From Spirodela intermedia (lineage: Eukaryota > Streptophyta > Magnoliopsida > Alismatales > Araceae), in NCBI GenBank assembly GCA_902729315.2, contig LR746279.1:535001-599000 (forward strand): a stretch of DNA of 64,000 nucleotides. The letters run 5' to 3'. A model generated the notes under the pieces. The model worked only from the letters and a program-made list of their open reading frames with translations. It was not told the origin of the DNA and made no database searches. Position numbers and translations under genes: made by a program. This document shows, piece by piece, positions 21,370 to 33,240 of this stretch (its first letter is position 1; every line of letters starts with the position of its first letter).

Positions 21370-22654
21370 TTGTTGGTGCTGTGTCCACCTCTTGGTGGCG
21401 GGTCGGGGAAGGCTAATTTGACTGATTTGGCGTCCACCATGTTTTTGTATTAAACTGGGTTACCCAATGTGGTTCGATCGGGACCGCCCATACTGTGAAC
21501 CCCAATCGGGCCGCCAGAATATCCTAATCTGTATGATTGGACCCATCAATCGTGGTGTCATTCCACGTGGCCCAGTGGGGATGTTTCTCGTCAGTGACGA
21601 CCTCTCCCGCCAAAAACCCGGACTAACCTTCGCCTTTCGCCACCTCGTCTTCGTCGTCTCGTCCCTCGCCGTCTCGGTGGCCTCCTTCATCGCCTCAGAA
21701 CCTGCTCCAATGGATCTCGTCTCCTCATGTCGAGCAATGGAGAGGCGGAAGCCTTCTCCTTCCACGCCTGTGAAGGCCTTCTCACCCGGTGCGGCGGCGG
21801 CGGCGGCGGCGACGAAATCGTCGATCCCCGAAGAAATCGTGACGCCAGAGAAGCTGGCAGAGTTGCCAAGGCGGATCAGGAACCGTGGCGTTGCGTTTTC
21901 CATGAAGGAGGTGAGGAAGATTGCCGCGAGCCTCCGGCAGCCCCACGGGGTCTCACCCGATCGGACAAAGAAATCCAGACCTCGGTTCGCGGAGAAGGAC
22001 ACTGCACTTGGTCCGATCTTTGATAATGTTCAGATGCGGCTCCCGTTGAAACCCCTCCCCAAACTCACAGAAACGTAAGAACACTCTCTTGGCGTTCTCA
22101 TCGAATTTAAAACTCCATCAGAGTCGCTGAGTTTAGCGCTTTTACATGTCTCGATTAGATCTGAAGAAAGTTCTTGTTCTGTTGCATTATCTGTGTAATG
22201 GATCTGGAAGATTTATCGGTTTTTTCTCAAGTATTTTACAATCTCTCACTGTCTTTTTATGTATTGGATCTGCTTCACATGTCTTATTCATTCATCTATC
22301 AGTGAGGTGATGAACCATGTTTTTGCCACCAAATCACTACGGGTTCTTAGTCACAAACTTTAATCTCGTTCTGACCAGGCGTGAGATTCTGCTGGAATTC
22401 TTCAACTCACTGACATCGTCGATCAGATTGCTCCGTCGGAAAGGCCACATGTCTAACTTTTCGAAGATCAACAGCAAGTGGAGTCTCTCACTAACAGGTA
22501 GAAATCACCGTGTTGCTACATTCTTGGGAAATCCATCTGGGGAAACTAGACAAAATCGACTTCGTTGCAACGGTTCAGGAGGTTTTCTTATGGACATCTG
22601 GCCCAACTCAAGTACATCCTACCAGAAGCGATGTGTATCAAGAAGATCCTCAGG

Positions 22655-25415
22655 CACCTCTGGCGCGTGGCCGCAAGATGATCTTCATCGGCTACGAGTG
22701 CGGATCAAAGGCACGGTAGTGCCTACGATCCCACCACGAGGCGTGTCCATGTGACACGGGACGTGGTGTTCGACGAAAATGCCTAGTGGGACTGGGGCAG
22801 CGGCGCGGAGCAAGGGGATGCGGGCAGCCACGACATGTTCACATTGGAGTATGCCGTCGGGAACCAGGTACCTCCGGAGCTCGAAGGCGCCATCGAGGTA
22901 CTTGATGATGATGCGCTAGGACCAGAGCCGATGTCGCCGCCATCCGTGCACTCCAGTGGGGGGGCGGTGCCGATTGAAGATGGAGGAAAGGAGGTGGAGT
23001 TCGCCACTCCACCCAGTGTCCACATCGACCACCTGGATGCTAATCACGATGATGCGCCATTCCGGTTCCACAAGATCGACGACATCGTTGGGCTGGCCTC
23101 GCCGCGTGGTCTCGCGTCGCGGGCATTAATTGCAGAGGAGCTGCACGTTGTAAGTTCTGATGAGCCGATCTCTTTTGCTGAAGCAAAGGGCCATCCGAGC
23201 TGGAGGAAGGCTATGGAGGAGGAGATGGGGTCGATCGAGGAGAACCGCACCTGGTCATTGGTTGACCTCCCACATGGTCGCCGGGCGATCAGGTTGAAGT
23301 GGGTGTACAAGGTGAAGCGGGATGAAAACGGAGCTGTGACGAAGTACAAGGCGCGCCTAGTGGTGAAGGGCTATGTGCAACGCCAGGGGATCGACTACGA
23401 CGAAGCTGTAAGAGGGCTGTAAGAGGTTGCTTATTGCTTACGGTTATTCCTTTTCCCCCCTTTTTGCTCCCTTATTTAAAGAGGGCTGTAAGAGGTTTTC
23501 TATGAGCGAGATAGTCTTCCTTGTTCCTCCTGCTGGGTTTTTCCTATGACTCAGAAGGTGATATCGCCGGCGACGTCTTAACTGCCGTCGTCTCTCCGGC
23601 GAGTTTCTAACAAGTGGTATCAGAGCTCCTAGGTTGCGGGCCGGGACTCGATCGCGGCAAGGTACAGCCGTTGGAATCGAGAACGCGCAATCGAGACGCG
23701 CTATGGCAGGAGGAAAGGACGGCGTAGTCCAGAGGGTGATTCGTGAGGTGAGCGCCGGGACCGGGTTCCCAATGCTCACCAAGACCAACTACTCCGACTG
23801 GGCGCTGCTCATGAAGGTCAAGCTCAGAGCCCGGTTGCTCTGGACCGCCATTGAGAAAGGGGGCGTCGAACCCCACGAAGACATGCAGGCGCTCGACGCG
23901 CTCTGCAGCGCCGTGCCGCCGGAAATGTGGCCGGTGATCGCGAACAAGGAGACGGCCAAGGAGGCCTGGGAGGCTATCGCCACCATGCGGATCGGCGATG
24001 ACCGCGTAAAGAAGGCGTCGGCTCAGAACTTGCGGCGGCAGTTCGACTCGGCGACGTTCAAGGAGGGAGAGTCTGTTGAGGACTACGCGCTGCGTCTCAA
24101 CAGCATGGCGTCGACTCTCAGCACCCTCGGCGACAAGGTCGAAGAGACGCAGGTAGTGGAGAAGATAATCCGCAGTGTTCCCCAGCGTTTCAGGCAGATC
24201 GTGGTCGCGATCACGATGCTGCTCGCGGATTTGACGGGTCGGCTCAAGGCGGCGGAGGATGCCTTCGAGGAACCGCCGTCGGCTATGCACCACGAGGGCA
24301 AGCTGTACCTGACTGAGAAGAGTGGGATGCACGGCGGAGGAAGCGTGATGATGAGAAAACTGGTGGTGGAGGTAGCAGCAGCGTGACGCACCGTGTCAGA
24401 CATGGGCGCGGGCGCGGGCGCGGCCGTGGCAGCGACAAGGGCTCGTCATCAGGCGGCCTGACGGGCAACTCAGGCCGGCCCAGAGGTAATGAGTGCAGGA
24501 GATGCGGGAAGCTGGGCCACTGGGCCCGCGAGTGCCGCTCCAAGCCCAAGAAAGAGCAGGCCCACGTCGTCCAAGATGAGGAGGAGGCCTCGCTCCTTCT
24601 CGTGAAGTCAACGACGGCCATATCGACGGCGCCGCCACCAACCTCCACTCCACCACGTTTTGCTGCGACTCCGCAGTCAGAGGATCGGCTCCGGCGTGCA
24701 AGCCCACCGCCGCCGGGAGCAAAAGGGGTCCCCGTCAATGGAGGGGCCGCCAAAGAAGAGAAGAAGCTAGGCGCCCAGACCCAGATCCATCTGCGGGAAG
24801 AGAAGGTGTTCGCCCACCTTGAAGAGGAGGAGCTGCGTGGGTCGAGGACACGGGCGCCACGAACCACGGAGGTGCTTGGGACGGTGCGGTTCGGCCACGA
24901 CTCGGTGGCGCGGATCGAAGGCCGGGGGGCAATCGTGTTCCTGTGCAAGAACGGCGAGCACCGGTCCTTCTCAGGGGTGTATTACATTCCCCGACTGACG
25001 ACGAACATCGTCAGCGTCGGCCAACTCGATGAGGCCGGGTACCATATCGACATCGAGAAGGGGGCGATGAAGGTCCATGAGCCAGGCGGACGGCTCCTGG
25101 CGAAGGTGATGCGCGGAGAGAATCGGCTGTACATTCTCCACGCCAAGCTGGTTCGGCCGGTGTGCTTGGAGGCGCGGGGAGTCGAAGAAGCTTAGAAATG
25201 GCACGCGCGCCTCGGCCATGTCAACATGACCGCGCTGCGGAAGATGGCTCGGGAGGAGCTGGTGCGCGGGTTGCCGACAGTTGGTCAGGTGGACCAGCTG
25301 TGTGAGGCGTGTCTCGCTGGCAAGCAGAAGCGGTCGCCGTTCCCCGAGCAGGGAGAGTACCGGGTGCGGCGTGTTCTAGAGCTGGTGCACAGCGACCAAT
25401 TTCTCATCTGTGATT
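22655..25415 (+). mobile_element. Rearranged Ty1/Copia retrotransposon inside the CDT1 copy
   Basis: Left block (22655-23405): integrase C-terminal part (GRKMIFIGYECGSK, then RRVHVTRDVVFDEN) and the start of reverse transcriptase (WRKAMEEEMGSIEENRTW, LKWVYKVKRDENG, KYKARLVVKGYVQRQGIDYD), cut off before the catalytic core. Then a partial LTR (about 23405-23608) ending TTTCTAACA, and a primer-binding site TGGTATCAGAGC at 23612-23623. Right block: gag from 23703 (UBN2-type, TKTNYSDWALLMKVKLRARL), a frameshift near 24316, zinc knuckle CRRCGKLGHWAREC at about 24496-24540, a protease DTGATNH out of frame at about 24848, and the pre-integrase domain WHARLGHVNMTALRKM ending at LVHSD near 25395. The order is permuted and the element cannot be functional. 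Confidence 0.88.
23405..23623 (+). repeat. Partial Copia LTR and tRNA-Met primer-binding site
   Basis: The block starts with a repeated GGGCTGTAAGAGGTT word (about 23410 and 23483). It ends TTTCTAACA, followed after AG by TGGTATCAGAGC, the complement of the initiator-Met tRNA 3' end. The 5' part of the LTR is missing and abuts truncated reverse transcriptase directly. Confidence 0.75.
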
Positions 25416-26281
25416 AATTCATCAGGGGGAGGATGTTCCTGAAGCTGAACTGCCGGAGCCATTCAGTCAAACTAGAGGAAACATTCCCTCGTCGTGACCT
25501 ACGGACCCGATTCAAGAAAGAACCTGGTGCAGAGATCGACCGTTTATCACTTCTTCCCAGGAGCAACCGGCAACGCAAGTGCCTTCCCACTTACCCGGGT
25601 CCTTCAGGAAGCACTTCTCTCGGAAGGATTATCTCTGCGGTCAAGCCACTCCGCAGCTGCAAACTCCCGAGAGTTATCAACTAGGCGACGATGAAAGCTC
25701 CACCGCCTTGAAGTCGTATAGGTGCCCCACTCGGGAAAGACTATTTCACAGTCCAGTGAAGCAAGTTGAGCCTGAGCAGGAAGAAACAAAGGTTGCAGAC
25801 GAAAGCTTCCTCGAGTTCCAGTTCCTTCCAAAGGCTCTCCTAGAGTCGGTAATAGCTCTCTCTCTCTCTCCCCCCCTCTCTCTCTGAATACTTGCACACA
25901 TCCTCTGTGACTCAATTGCCCCAATTATCTTTAAAAAGGCCTAGATGGGTTTCCGTCTACTGTTGGAAGCTCTGACAGGTTACAGAAAAGGAGAGAAGAA
26001 CTCGAGAGGAGCAAGAAGAGGGCATGACAGCTTCAAAGAGGAGACGGAAGATGCTCTCTAGCTTGCCCGAGCTCTTCAACACCGTCCTTCTACTGTTCCA
26101 GTCGGCCAGGTGTTCGGTCATCGCTAGGCAAGAACTGATTCACAAGATCATTTCAAGTTCACGCGAGATCATAGACCGAAGTAAGAGACTCTCGACGGCC
26201 GTCTGTTTCTGAAAAGCGTGCAATGGATTGTAGTCAGCTGATAACATTATCTGTTTCCAAATTTTCAGGAGAGGTTGAAGA

Positions 26282-26475
26282 ACAGTTAGGTCTATAACTT
26301 GAACTGGTACCTGATTGGAGCTCTGAAAAGAAGACCTCCAGTTGACACAGTTAGGTCTATAACTTCCTCTTCAGGTATGCTTCACTTGACACAGATCCTA
26401 CTCCCTCCTTATTTCTCCTAAAAGGGAAGATTTTTTTTTTCATTTAGAATGACACAGATCCTACTCCCTCCTTTT
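26282..26475 (+). repeat. Two short direct duplications, each spaced about 65 bp
   Basis: A 19-bp word, ACAGTTAGGTCTATAACTT, is at 26282-26300 and again at 26347-26365. Next, ACAGATCCTACTCCCTCCT recurs at about 26390 and 26454. Both pairs are about 65 bp apart. They sit at the broken 3' end of the CDT1 copy. Confidence 0.8.
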
Positions 26476-26729
26476 TCATTTAGAAAGGGGGGGAAAGCAG
26501 GTTGTGAATGTAAAAATAGGATTTTTAGATCCCTAATGAGCCACATTATCTCATTTTTATTCTTATTAATTTTTAAAAGATATATTATCATCAATAGATA
26601 TTTTATTTGGCGCAAAGTTAAGTTGTCACCTCAAATAATCTCACTTAGGACATCTTAAAATATTATTCTCAACGAGACCAAACTTAGATCCTAAGCCCCC
26701 ATCTCCACTACCAATATCATCATTCATGA

Positions 26730-26777
<48 letters not shown>

Positions 26778-27078
26778 GTGAGATAATTTTGAGTATGTGG
26801 TCAACAGGTGTCATACTTACGTGCATCTAAAAATTCAGGCATATATATCTATATTTATATATATTCAAATAATTAGTTATTGATTTGCTTACAAATATGG
26901 ACTCTTCTGACAGAGAAGTCGAACCATACATCAGCAAGTGACATCGTACTCACGCCATCACTAAAATCCCCCACTGACGGTTGATGAGGTCACCATTCTA
27001 GATATCTAGTGGCCTTGGTGCCACGTCATGTCATGAGATGGGAAGGGTCCATGGTCTTCAAGCAGCCGTTCAACGAAG

Positions 27079-27109
<31 letters not shown>

Positions 27110-27640
27110 TTAAAGTCATTCGTGCGCATCTCAGCATGACATAAGAAGAAAAGGTCTAATGAGTTCGAACAAGTCGCCAATGTCTTTGGTCTGAACATTC
27201 TTTATAAGCACGTGCACAATTTTAAACACACGTATAGTTTTTCATAAAATTTACCTATTATTTTTTTCATTATTTTCCTTTTGATCCTTGATCTGATGGA
27301 AACTTAAGAGGGGACCAAGCCCGTTGTTATCACAAATCTATGTGCATCAGATATCGGATATGGTCAGCCCAAAATATGGATGAAAGTAGAATCGGGTGAA
27401 TGGGGCCAGGGTCATTGGGCCCAATTTCCATTTTCAGAGAATTAATGGGCCCTGATATAAGCCCCTTACGGGTTTTATTCAGCTCCAATATCCGAATCCA
27501 AATCTTATCATAAGAATCAATTGTGGAGTGTTTGGAACAGATCAGCAAGTCAATTATGGCAACATCAGCAAGTTGTTTTATTGTGAACCACACGATTTTT
27601 AACATTAACGATCTAATCTATGGTAGTATGTCATTCCACA
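26367..27640. other. AT-rich intergenic DNA with microsatellites
   Basis: (CT)n at 26730-26775 and (GA)n at 27081-27109. Several GGCCCA/TGGGCC words occur at 27410-27450, the look of a former promoter, but no gene is found next to it. Confidence 0.4.
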
Positions 27641-30103
27641 TTACCTAGTAAGAATGTCCCTGCTAGTGATGATCACTCCCACAAAAAATTAGAGCTTCTA
27701 TCATGATGCATACTGACCTTCAGATTGGAATTGATAATGTCAATATTTTTGAGAATAGGGGTATGTTACACTTTGTTGTCACCTTGATGGTTTTTAAATA
27801 CTAAGTAAATAATGTGTCTAAAAGTTTATTCACCCATTCCTTCATATTTGGCCAAACTATCTTTTGTATTTATTTTTTTTAATTTTCCCTCAGCTTGTCC
27901 ATTAATTTAAGGATGATAGGGTGTCACTATCTTATGATGCACTCTATTTTTCTTTAATAGGTCTCTAAAATTTTGTCTTGTAAAATGAGTGAGTTCATCA
28001 CTTATAATCACCTTAGGACAACTAAATCTGGATAGAATATAATTATGCAAAAATTTCATGACAACCTGATGATCATTGGTTTTTGTGGGTATAACGTCAA
28101 CCTATTTTACAAGTAATCAACTATCAATAATATGTATTCATATCCAAATGATGATGGAAATGGTTTCATAAAATCAATTCATTAAATGTCAAAATGTTCT
28201 ACTACAAGTATAGTATTTATGAGCATTTCATCATGTCTATTTATGTTTACCACAGATTGACATGGAAGACATATTTTACTAAATTGATGAGCATCCTTAA
28301 ATAAAGTAGACTAATAAAATCCATATCGTAAAACTTTGGGTGCAGTTTTGGACCAGAAAAATATCCACCATAGTTAGATGAATGATACAATTTCAAGATG
28401 TTTAATGGTTTGTTTATTGATATACATCTATGAATATTTGATTCATTCCCAAATGCAATAAATCAGGTTCATTCTAGAAATATCATTTAATCTTATAAAA
28501 TAAATGATATATTTTTCGTGTTCTAATTTTATGATAATTAACTTGAAACTATGATTTTTACAGTATGTGCATATCAAGGACTTTGTTGATATTGTACAAC
28601 CATCCATTGCTCATCTGAAAATAAAGCTTGAAGATGAACCACTTCTGCATCTGTATGACAGCTTGAATAAATAGTTAGCAACCATGTTCACAAGTCTCTT
28701 TTTATCCTTAATTTCTAAATTAAATTCTTGCAGTAGTAAATCCACATGATTAAATGTCATTTAATTTTATTTTTTATAAATACATATTTTAAGGTTGAGT
28801 GATCAATATAAATGATAATTTTAACTCCCAAAATATAAGATCTAAAATAACAACTAAAATATAATTAAATTCAGCATTGGAAATTGTCTTACTTATATAG
28901 GAGATGGCCACAAAATTTTTATCAATATGTTGACCTAAAATTGTCCCAACTACATAGTTTAGATATGTCACATATAATTTTAAAAGGCAAAGATTAATTT
29001 GGGATATGTAGGATTAGTGACTCTATTAATAATCTTTTTATTAGTGGTCTACAATAAAATTTTATAAATATTTTTCATCAAGAATAAAAGACACATCCTT
29101 GATTAATAGAAAAATTAAGGGCCTAGATATCTTCAAAAAATCCTTAGTAAAAACTAACATGACCTAAAAAAGATTGATTTTTTCTGAACGAGGTTGAAGA
29201 TTGTATGTTAGAAATGACATCTATTAGTCTATCCACTTCCAAACATCTTTTGCTCACAACATGCTTGCCTTAAAATAATTACCTCCTTCACGATAAAATG
29301 ATTTATTTCTCAACTTAAAGTCATATTTTTTCTCTAGACAATTTTTTAAGAACCTATTTCTAATGATTTAAACATTCATCAAAAGAATTACCAATAATAT
29401 AAAAATCATCCATAAAAAAATTCATATACTTCCTAATCATATAAGAAAATATAGATAATATGTAATGTTGAAAAAGTGATAGGGGCATTATATAAATCAA
29501 ACATCATGTGTCTCAAAGCAAAAGTATTGAAGGGACTTATGCAAGTCATTTTTTTCTTGATCTTCTTGACAAACAAAGATCTCATTATATCTTGAATAAT
29601 CGTCAAGGAAATAGAAAAAAAATTACACTACTAGTTTTTTTATAATTTGAATAACAAAATGTAAATGAAAGTGGTCTTCTCTAGTTTTTAACATTTAATT
29701 TTTGATAATCTATCTATATCCTCTAAGTAGTAATTAGCATAATTTGTAATTATTCTCTTTCATCATTTTTAATTACAATAAAATGACTTCTTAAGAACTA
29801 TTTGCATAGGACTCACTCATTTAATATCTGAATTTGGATAAATAAATCCAGTGTCTAACCAATTAAGCACTTATTTTTTAACTACTTTCATCATATTTAG
29901 ATTTAATATATGTTGTGGTTCTTTACTAGTTTTATCATCCTCTTCCAAATAAATATGAGGTATGTTGATACTCATGTATATGTCTTTTAGGTCAAACATT
30001 TTTCATCCAATGGTTTTATTACAAGCTTTTAACAATTGAATAATTTTATATTTTTGTGCTTCAATAAGATTAAGTGCTACTATGACTAGATGTGTATGTT
30101 TCT

Positions 30104-30140
<37 letters not shown>

Positions 30141-30650
30141 CTTTGTAGAAAAGGTTTGAGTTCTAATTAAGAGTGATCAGTCACACTTTATTTTGCTAAC
30201 TCCTCAAGTATATCTTTAACTATGTCCACATCTTGAGACCCTAAATTCTCTAACTCTTCTTTCACACATCTATCTACAATGTCAACTTTGTTAATTTTTT
30301 AATGTCACATACTTACATGAGGTCTACTATATGATAGTCTACTTTTTACGCGTCTTGTGAGATTCTAAATTTTCAAATATCTTGATTTCTACTATTTACT
30401 GCCCATATTAAAATTGAACAATTCTAGTGGAGAGGTTGATGTTCATCATAGTAATGTTTAGAAATAATATCTCAAAGATGATGTATGTCTTACTTCATTC
30501 ATTTGAAGATTCTATTTCAAGCACTAAAAAGTCGAAGAAAAAAATATAATCTTTTACTATTACTGTTACATCTTCTAATACACTTTTAGGTCTTTATTGA
30601 CATAAATTGTAAAGTAACAAGATCAATAAGCATCACTACTATCTATCACG
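27640..30650 (-). mobile_element. Decayed Ty3/Gypsy pol
   Basis: Read on the minus strand in the expected order: protease/linker at about 30430-30600 (VLEDVTVIVKDYIFFFDFLV, an LDVL..KFIFPVDFLVLD-type block), reverse transcriptase with the catalytic FMDD motif at 29393-29430 (YMNFFMDDFYIIGN), RNase H-like sequence at 28789-28971 (VVGTILGQHIDKNFVAISYI then SKTISNAEFNY), and the integrase zinc-binding region at about 28230-28310 (STLFKDAHQFSKICLPCQS). Stops and frameshifts are frequent, and base composition is strongly AT-shifted. The order protease, RT, RNase H, integrase identifies Ty3/Gypsy. LTRs were not found by eye. Confidence 0.8.
30106..30139. repeat. (TA)n microsatellite
   Basis: About 17 TA units inside the decayed Gypsy region. 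Confidence 0.95.
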
Positions 30651-32459
30651 TAGAAAGAAACTCACAATATCACCATGGCCACTATAGTCTCCTTTCCACA
30701 TCACATAAAAATAATAAATAACAATATAACATGAATTAACCCATAAAATATAATATTATCAAGCATAATTCTATATAAAAGTAGTCATATACATAAATAC
30801 ATAACAAGAGAGAGAGAGAGAGAGAATAAAAAAATACATAAATATATTCAAACATATTTTAAATATATTAATAAGATAACAAGAAAGAGAAATAACCTCA
30901 TTCTTTTATATCTAAGCAAGAGCTACACAAGCATGACTGATGTGTAAGCTTTTATCTACTAGAGGAGGGGTCATTTGGTTTGCCAATTGCTTCAATCCTA
31001 CTTAGTTTAACTTGATCTCTAACTCATTGTTGGATTGTATTAACTTAAAAAAGTTGTGTTCCATTTATTTCACACAATCACCAATATTGTCGATATGTTT
31101 CATCACCTTGAAAAAATTATTATTTACCTTCAATGTCATAATCTTCTCCAATTATATGATATAATGACTTTAGACACAACATAGGATAATTGAAGAGATA
31201 ATAGGAAGAAGAAGATGATCATATTGAGTTTAGGCAAATAAACTCTAAGTAATATGAAAGTATTTGAGAGACCCCATAACTCTTCAAGCTCAACACTAAT
31301 TTTTGAGCTGCCCACCTTTTCTTTTATTTTTTTTCTTTTACATTAAATGCCTACAATATTTTGACCAGTCATTTTACTTATAAATTGGGCCCCCTCTATC
31401 TTGAGATGAGCTCATTTTTTCTTTCAAGAAAAACTTTGGCCCAATTGCCTTAAATAAACCATCTAAGATTTGACCATTGTCTTACTAAGTGTCAATAAGT
31501 CTCTATCACAAGACCTCAAAATCTAATGTCCTGTCAACATTACATAAGAATGCATCACTTGTGGAGATCTTAAACTTTATTTATCATAAAATAAATTATA
31601 ATCCATTTGAAATTACCACAAATGTGTGATTGATATCTTGAAGTATGGGTAATTTTAAAATGGTTTGATGTAAATTATAATGAGATAATATTTTATTTTA
31701 AAGAAAATTAGTCTATTTAACACCATGAATCTAATTTGAGTATGAAGGGAGAAAGATCTAAGTGTCAAGTGAAGCATATAAAAAGAGAAAGTCAACATTA
31801 AATGTCATCTTTTTGGAGATCCAATCAAGAATCAATTATTAGAAATCAGGCTATTCCCGAACTTATTCCACAACTTTAGAAGCAAATAACACCATCAATC
31901 TATCACAATTCATTACACACTTTTCAAAATAGATGGTTGTCAAGGGTCTTTACTATCGATGATGATCTCGTACTAACTTAAAATGATGTTGAGAATTACT
32001 TATTACTTATTGATGACTAAACACTTGATCAATTAGAATACTATAATGATGATATTAAAGAGCTTAGATAGACAAAAGAGTATCTTTCATTTTCTTTAAA
32101 GTTATCAAGCCTACTTACTCATCTAAATTCTTCTATCATTTTCTTTGTCAAAATTCTTAACAAGTGAATTCTTTCAAGCTTCATCACAAATAATAGAAAA
32201 ATAATCATCTCTACTTTTTTTCTAATACTTATGATAATTGAGTCACATGGGGTATATTTATATATATTAAAAGTTGTAAGAGTGTTTTTGAAAGGAGCTA
32301 AAGGATATTTTTTATAAATTTTGTTTCTTACTCCTCAAACATGTTTTATTTCAAATGAGGCACTAATCTAAAATCAAGTTGATGGATTAGTCATAATTGC
32401 TTAGTTGATGTATGTTGGGTTTTTGCAACTATGGAGTGCCAATCATCAACATCTTAGAA
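30650..32459. other. AT-rich decayed repeat DNA
   Basis: Probably further retroelement debris, perhaps the gag end of the minus-strand Gypsy element. I see no supported coding frame, LTR edge or RNA gene. Confidence 0.35.
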
Positions 32460-33240
32460 GTAGACATGAGCTTCGTAAAAGTTCCATTTAAAACATCCAC
32501 ATTTAATGGGGTAGTCATTATTTCTCAATAACTCTTCAATAGAGTTATAAACTTCACAAAGGCATATTAAGTGGGAACTAAATATGAGTAGAGTTGGGTA
32601 AAGAAAAACATCATTTGATTGGTAGCCCAGTAAAACAAGTTGAGTTTTAGGAGGAATAATAGAGGTTGTAGACAAAAGTGTCCTTGAGTTCTTATTAAAG
32701 TCATTCTTACAATCAATAATATAGATGTAATAAATATGTACACACACACATCTTTTGTGAACTAATTATCACAAGTATTAAAATTTTTAAAAAAAATCTT
32801 CTACTATTTGAGATGAAGCCTAAAAAGAATTATTTGTTGAAAATACTAACATATTAGAGAAAAAGATAGTAACTTGTGAGGAGCAAAAAACATATATAAC
32901 AACTCCAAAGAAGAGATGGAAAGATGTTATTTTCCTTGTCAAGCTCTTCAACATCGTCTCTCTATTGTCTCAAACAATCAAGTGCTCAGTCATCATTAAG
33001 TAAGAACTTGATCACAAGATTATTTCAAGTCGATGTAAGATTGTTAAATTAAGTAAGAGACCCTCGACAATTATTTATTTTAAAAAATGTGCAATGAATT
33101 GTAGTAGGCTAATGGTATTATTTGCTTCCAAATTTACATGAGAGGTTAAAGAACATCTAGATCTCTTACAAGAACTAGTTATTGATTAGATCTCCAAAAA
33201 GATAAGTTATAGTGGCAACTTGATCTTCTATTATACTTCT
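32460..33240 (+). pseudogene. Second, partial CDT1 copy, strongly AT-shifted
   Basis: This repeats the 3' part of the CDT1 pseudogene at 25560-26340. SPVKQVE appears near 32624, and KKRWKDVIFLVKLFNIV with a broken HKIISS block near 32905-33030. EVKEHLDLLQELV is at about 33144-33185, then SKK and a SGNLIFYY stretch to about 33235. Distances between landmarks match the other copy (about 520 bp from SPVKQ to EVEEQL), so intron DNA was copied too. Differences are mostly C-to-T and G-to-A. In-frame stops are numerous. It keeps a short tail that the other copy has lost. Confidence 0.75.

Larger units (their letters stand above)
21710..26366 (+). pseudogene. CDT1: CDT1-like replication-licensing gene, broken
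   Basis: CDT1 loads the MCM helicase at origins. Exon 1 (21710-22074) gives the plant N-terminus with SIPEEIVTPEKLAELPRRIR and NRGVAFSMKEVRKIAASL. Exon 2 (22379-22497) has EFFNSLTSSIRLLRRKG, then a 1-nt loss shifts the expected Q-V-E-S-L-T-N-R frame. Exon 3 (from 22582) gives FSYGHLAQLKYILPEAM then CIKKIL, after which Copia sequence takes over at about 22655. CDT1 resumes near 25415 with GEDVPEAELPEPFSQT, followed by a stop, then RKHFSRKD, FHSPVKQVEPEQEETK, and, at 26024-26185, KRRRKMLSSLPELFNTV with ELIHKIISSSREIIDR. The last recognisable exon (from 26271, EVEEQL..LELVPDW..SEKK) has stop codons at two conserved positions. About 60 residues of the central region are missing. Several independent lesions make a pseudogene far more likely than a gene; no replacement frame is proposed. 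Confidence 0.85.

Noticed and set aside
21467-21709. N-terminal extension of CDT1 upstream of 21710
   Set aside because: Translation has no CDT1 similarity and reads as leader; the usual plant N-terminus starts at or after 21710.
28789-28971. Possible small gene on the minus strand
   Set aside because: It is an RNase H-like fragment of the decayed Gypsy element.
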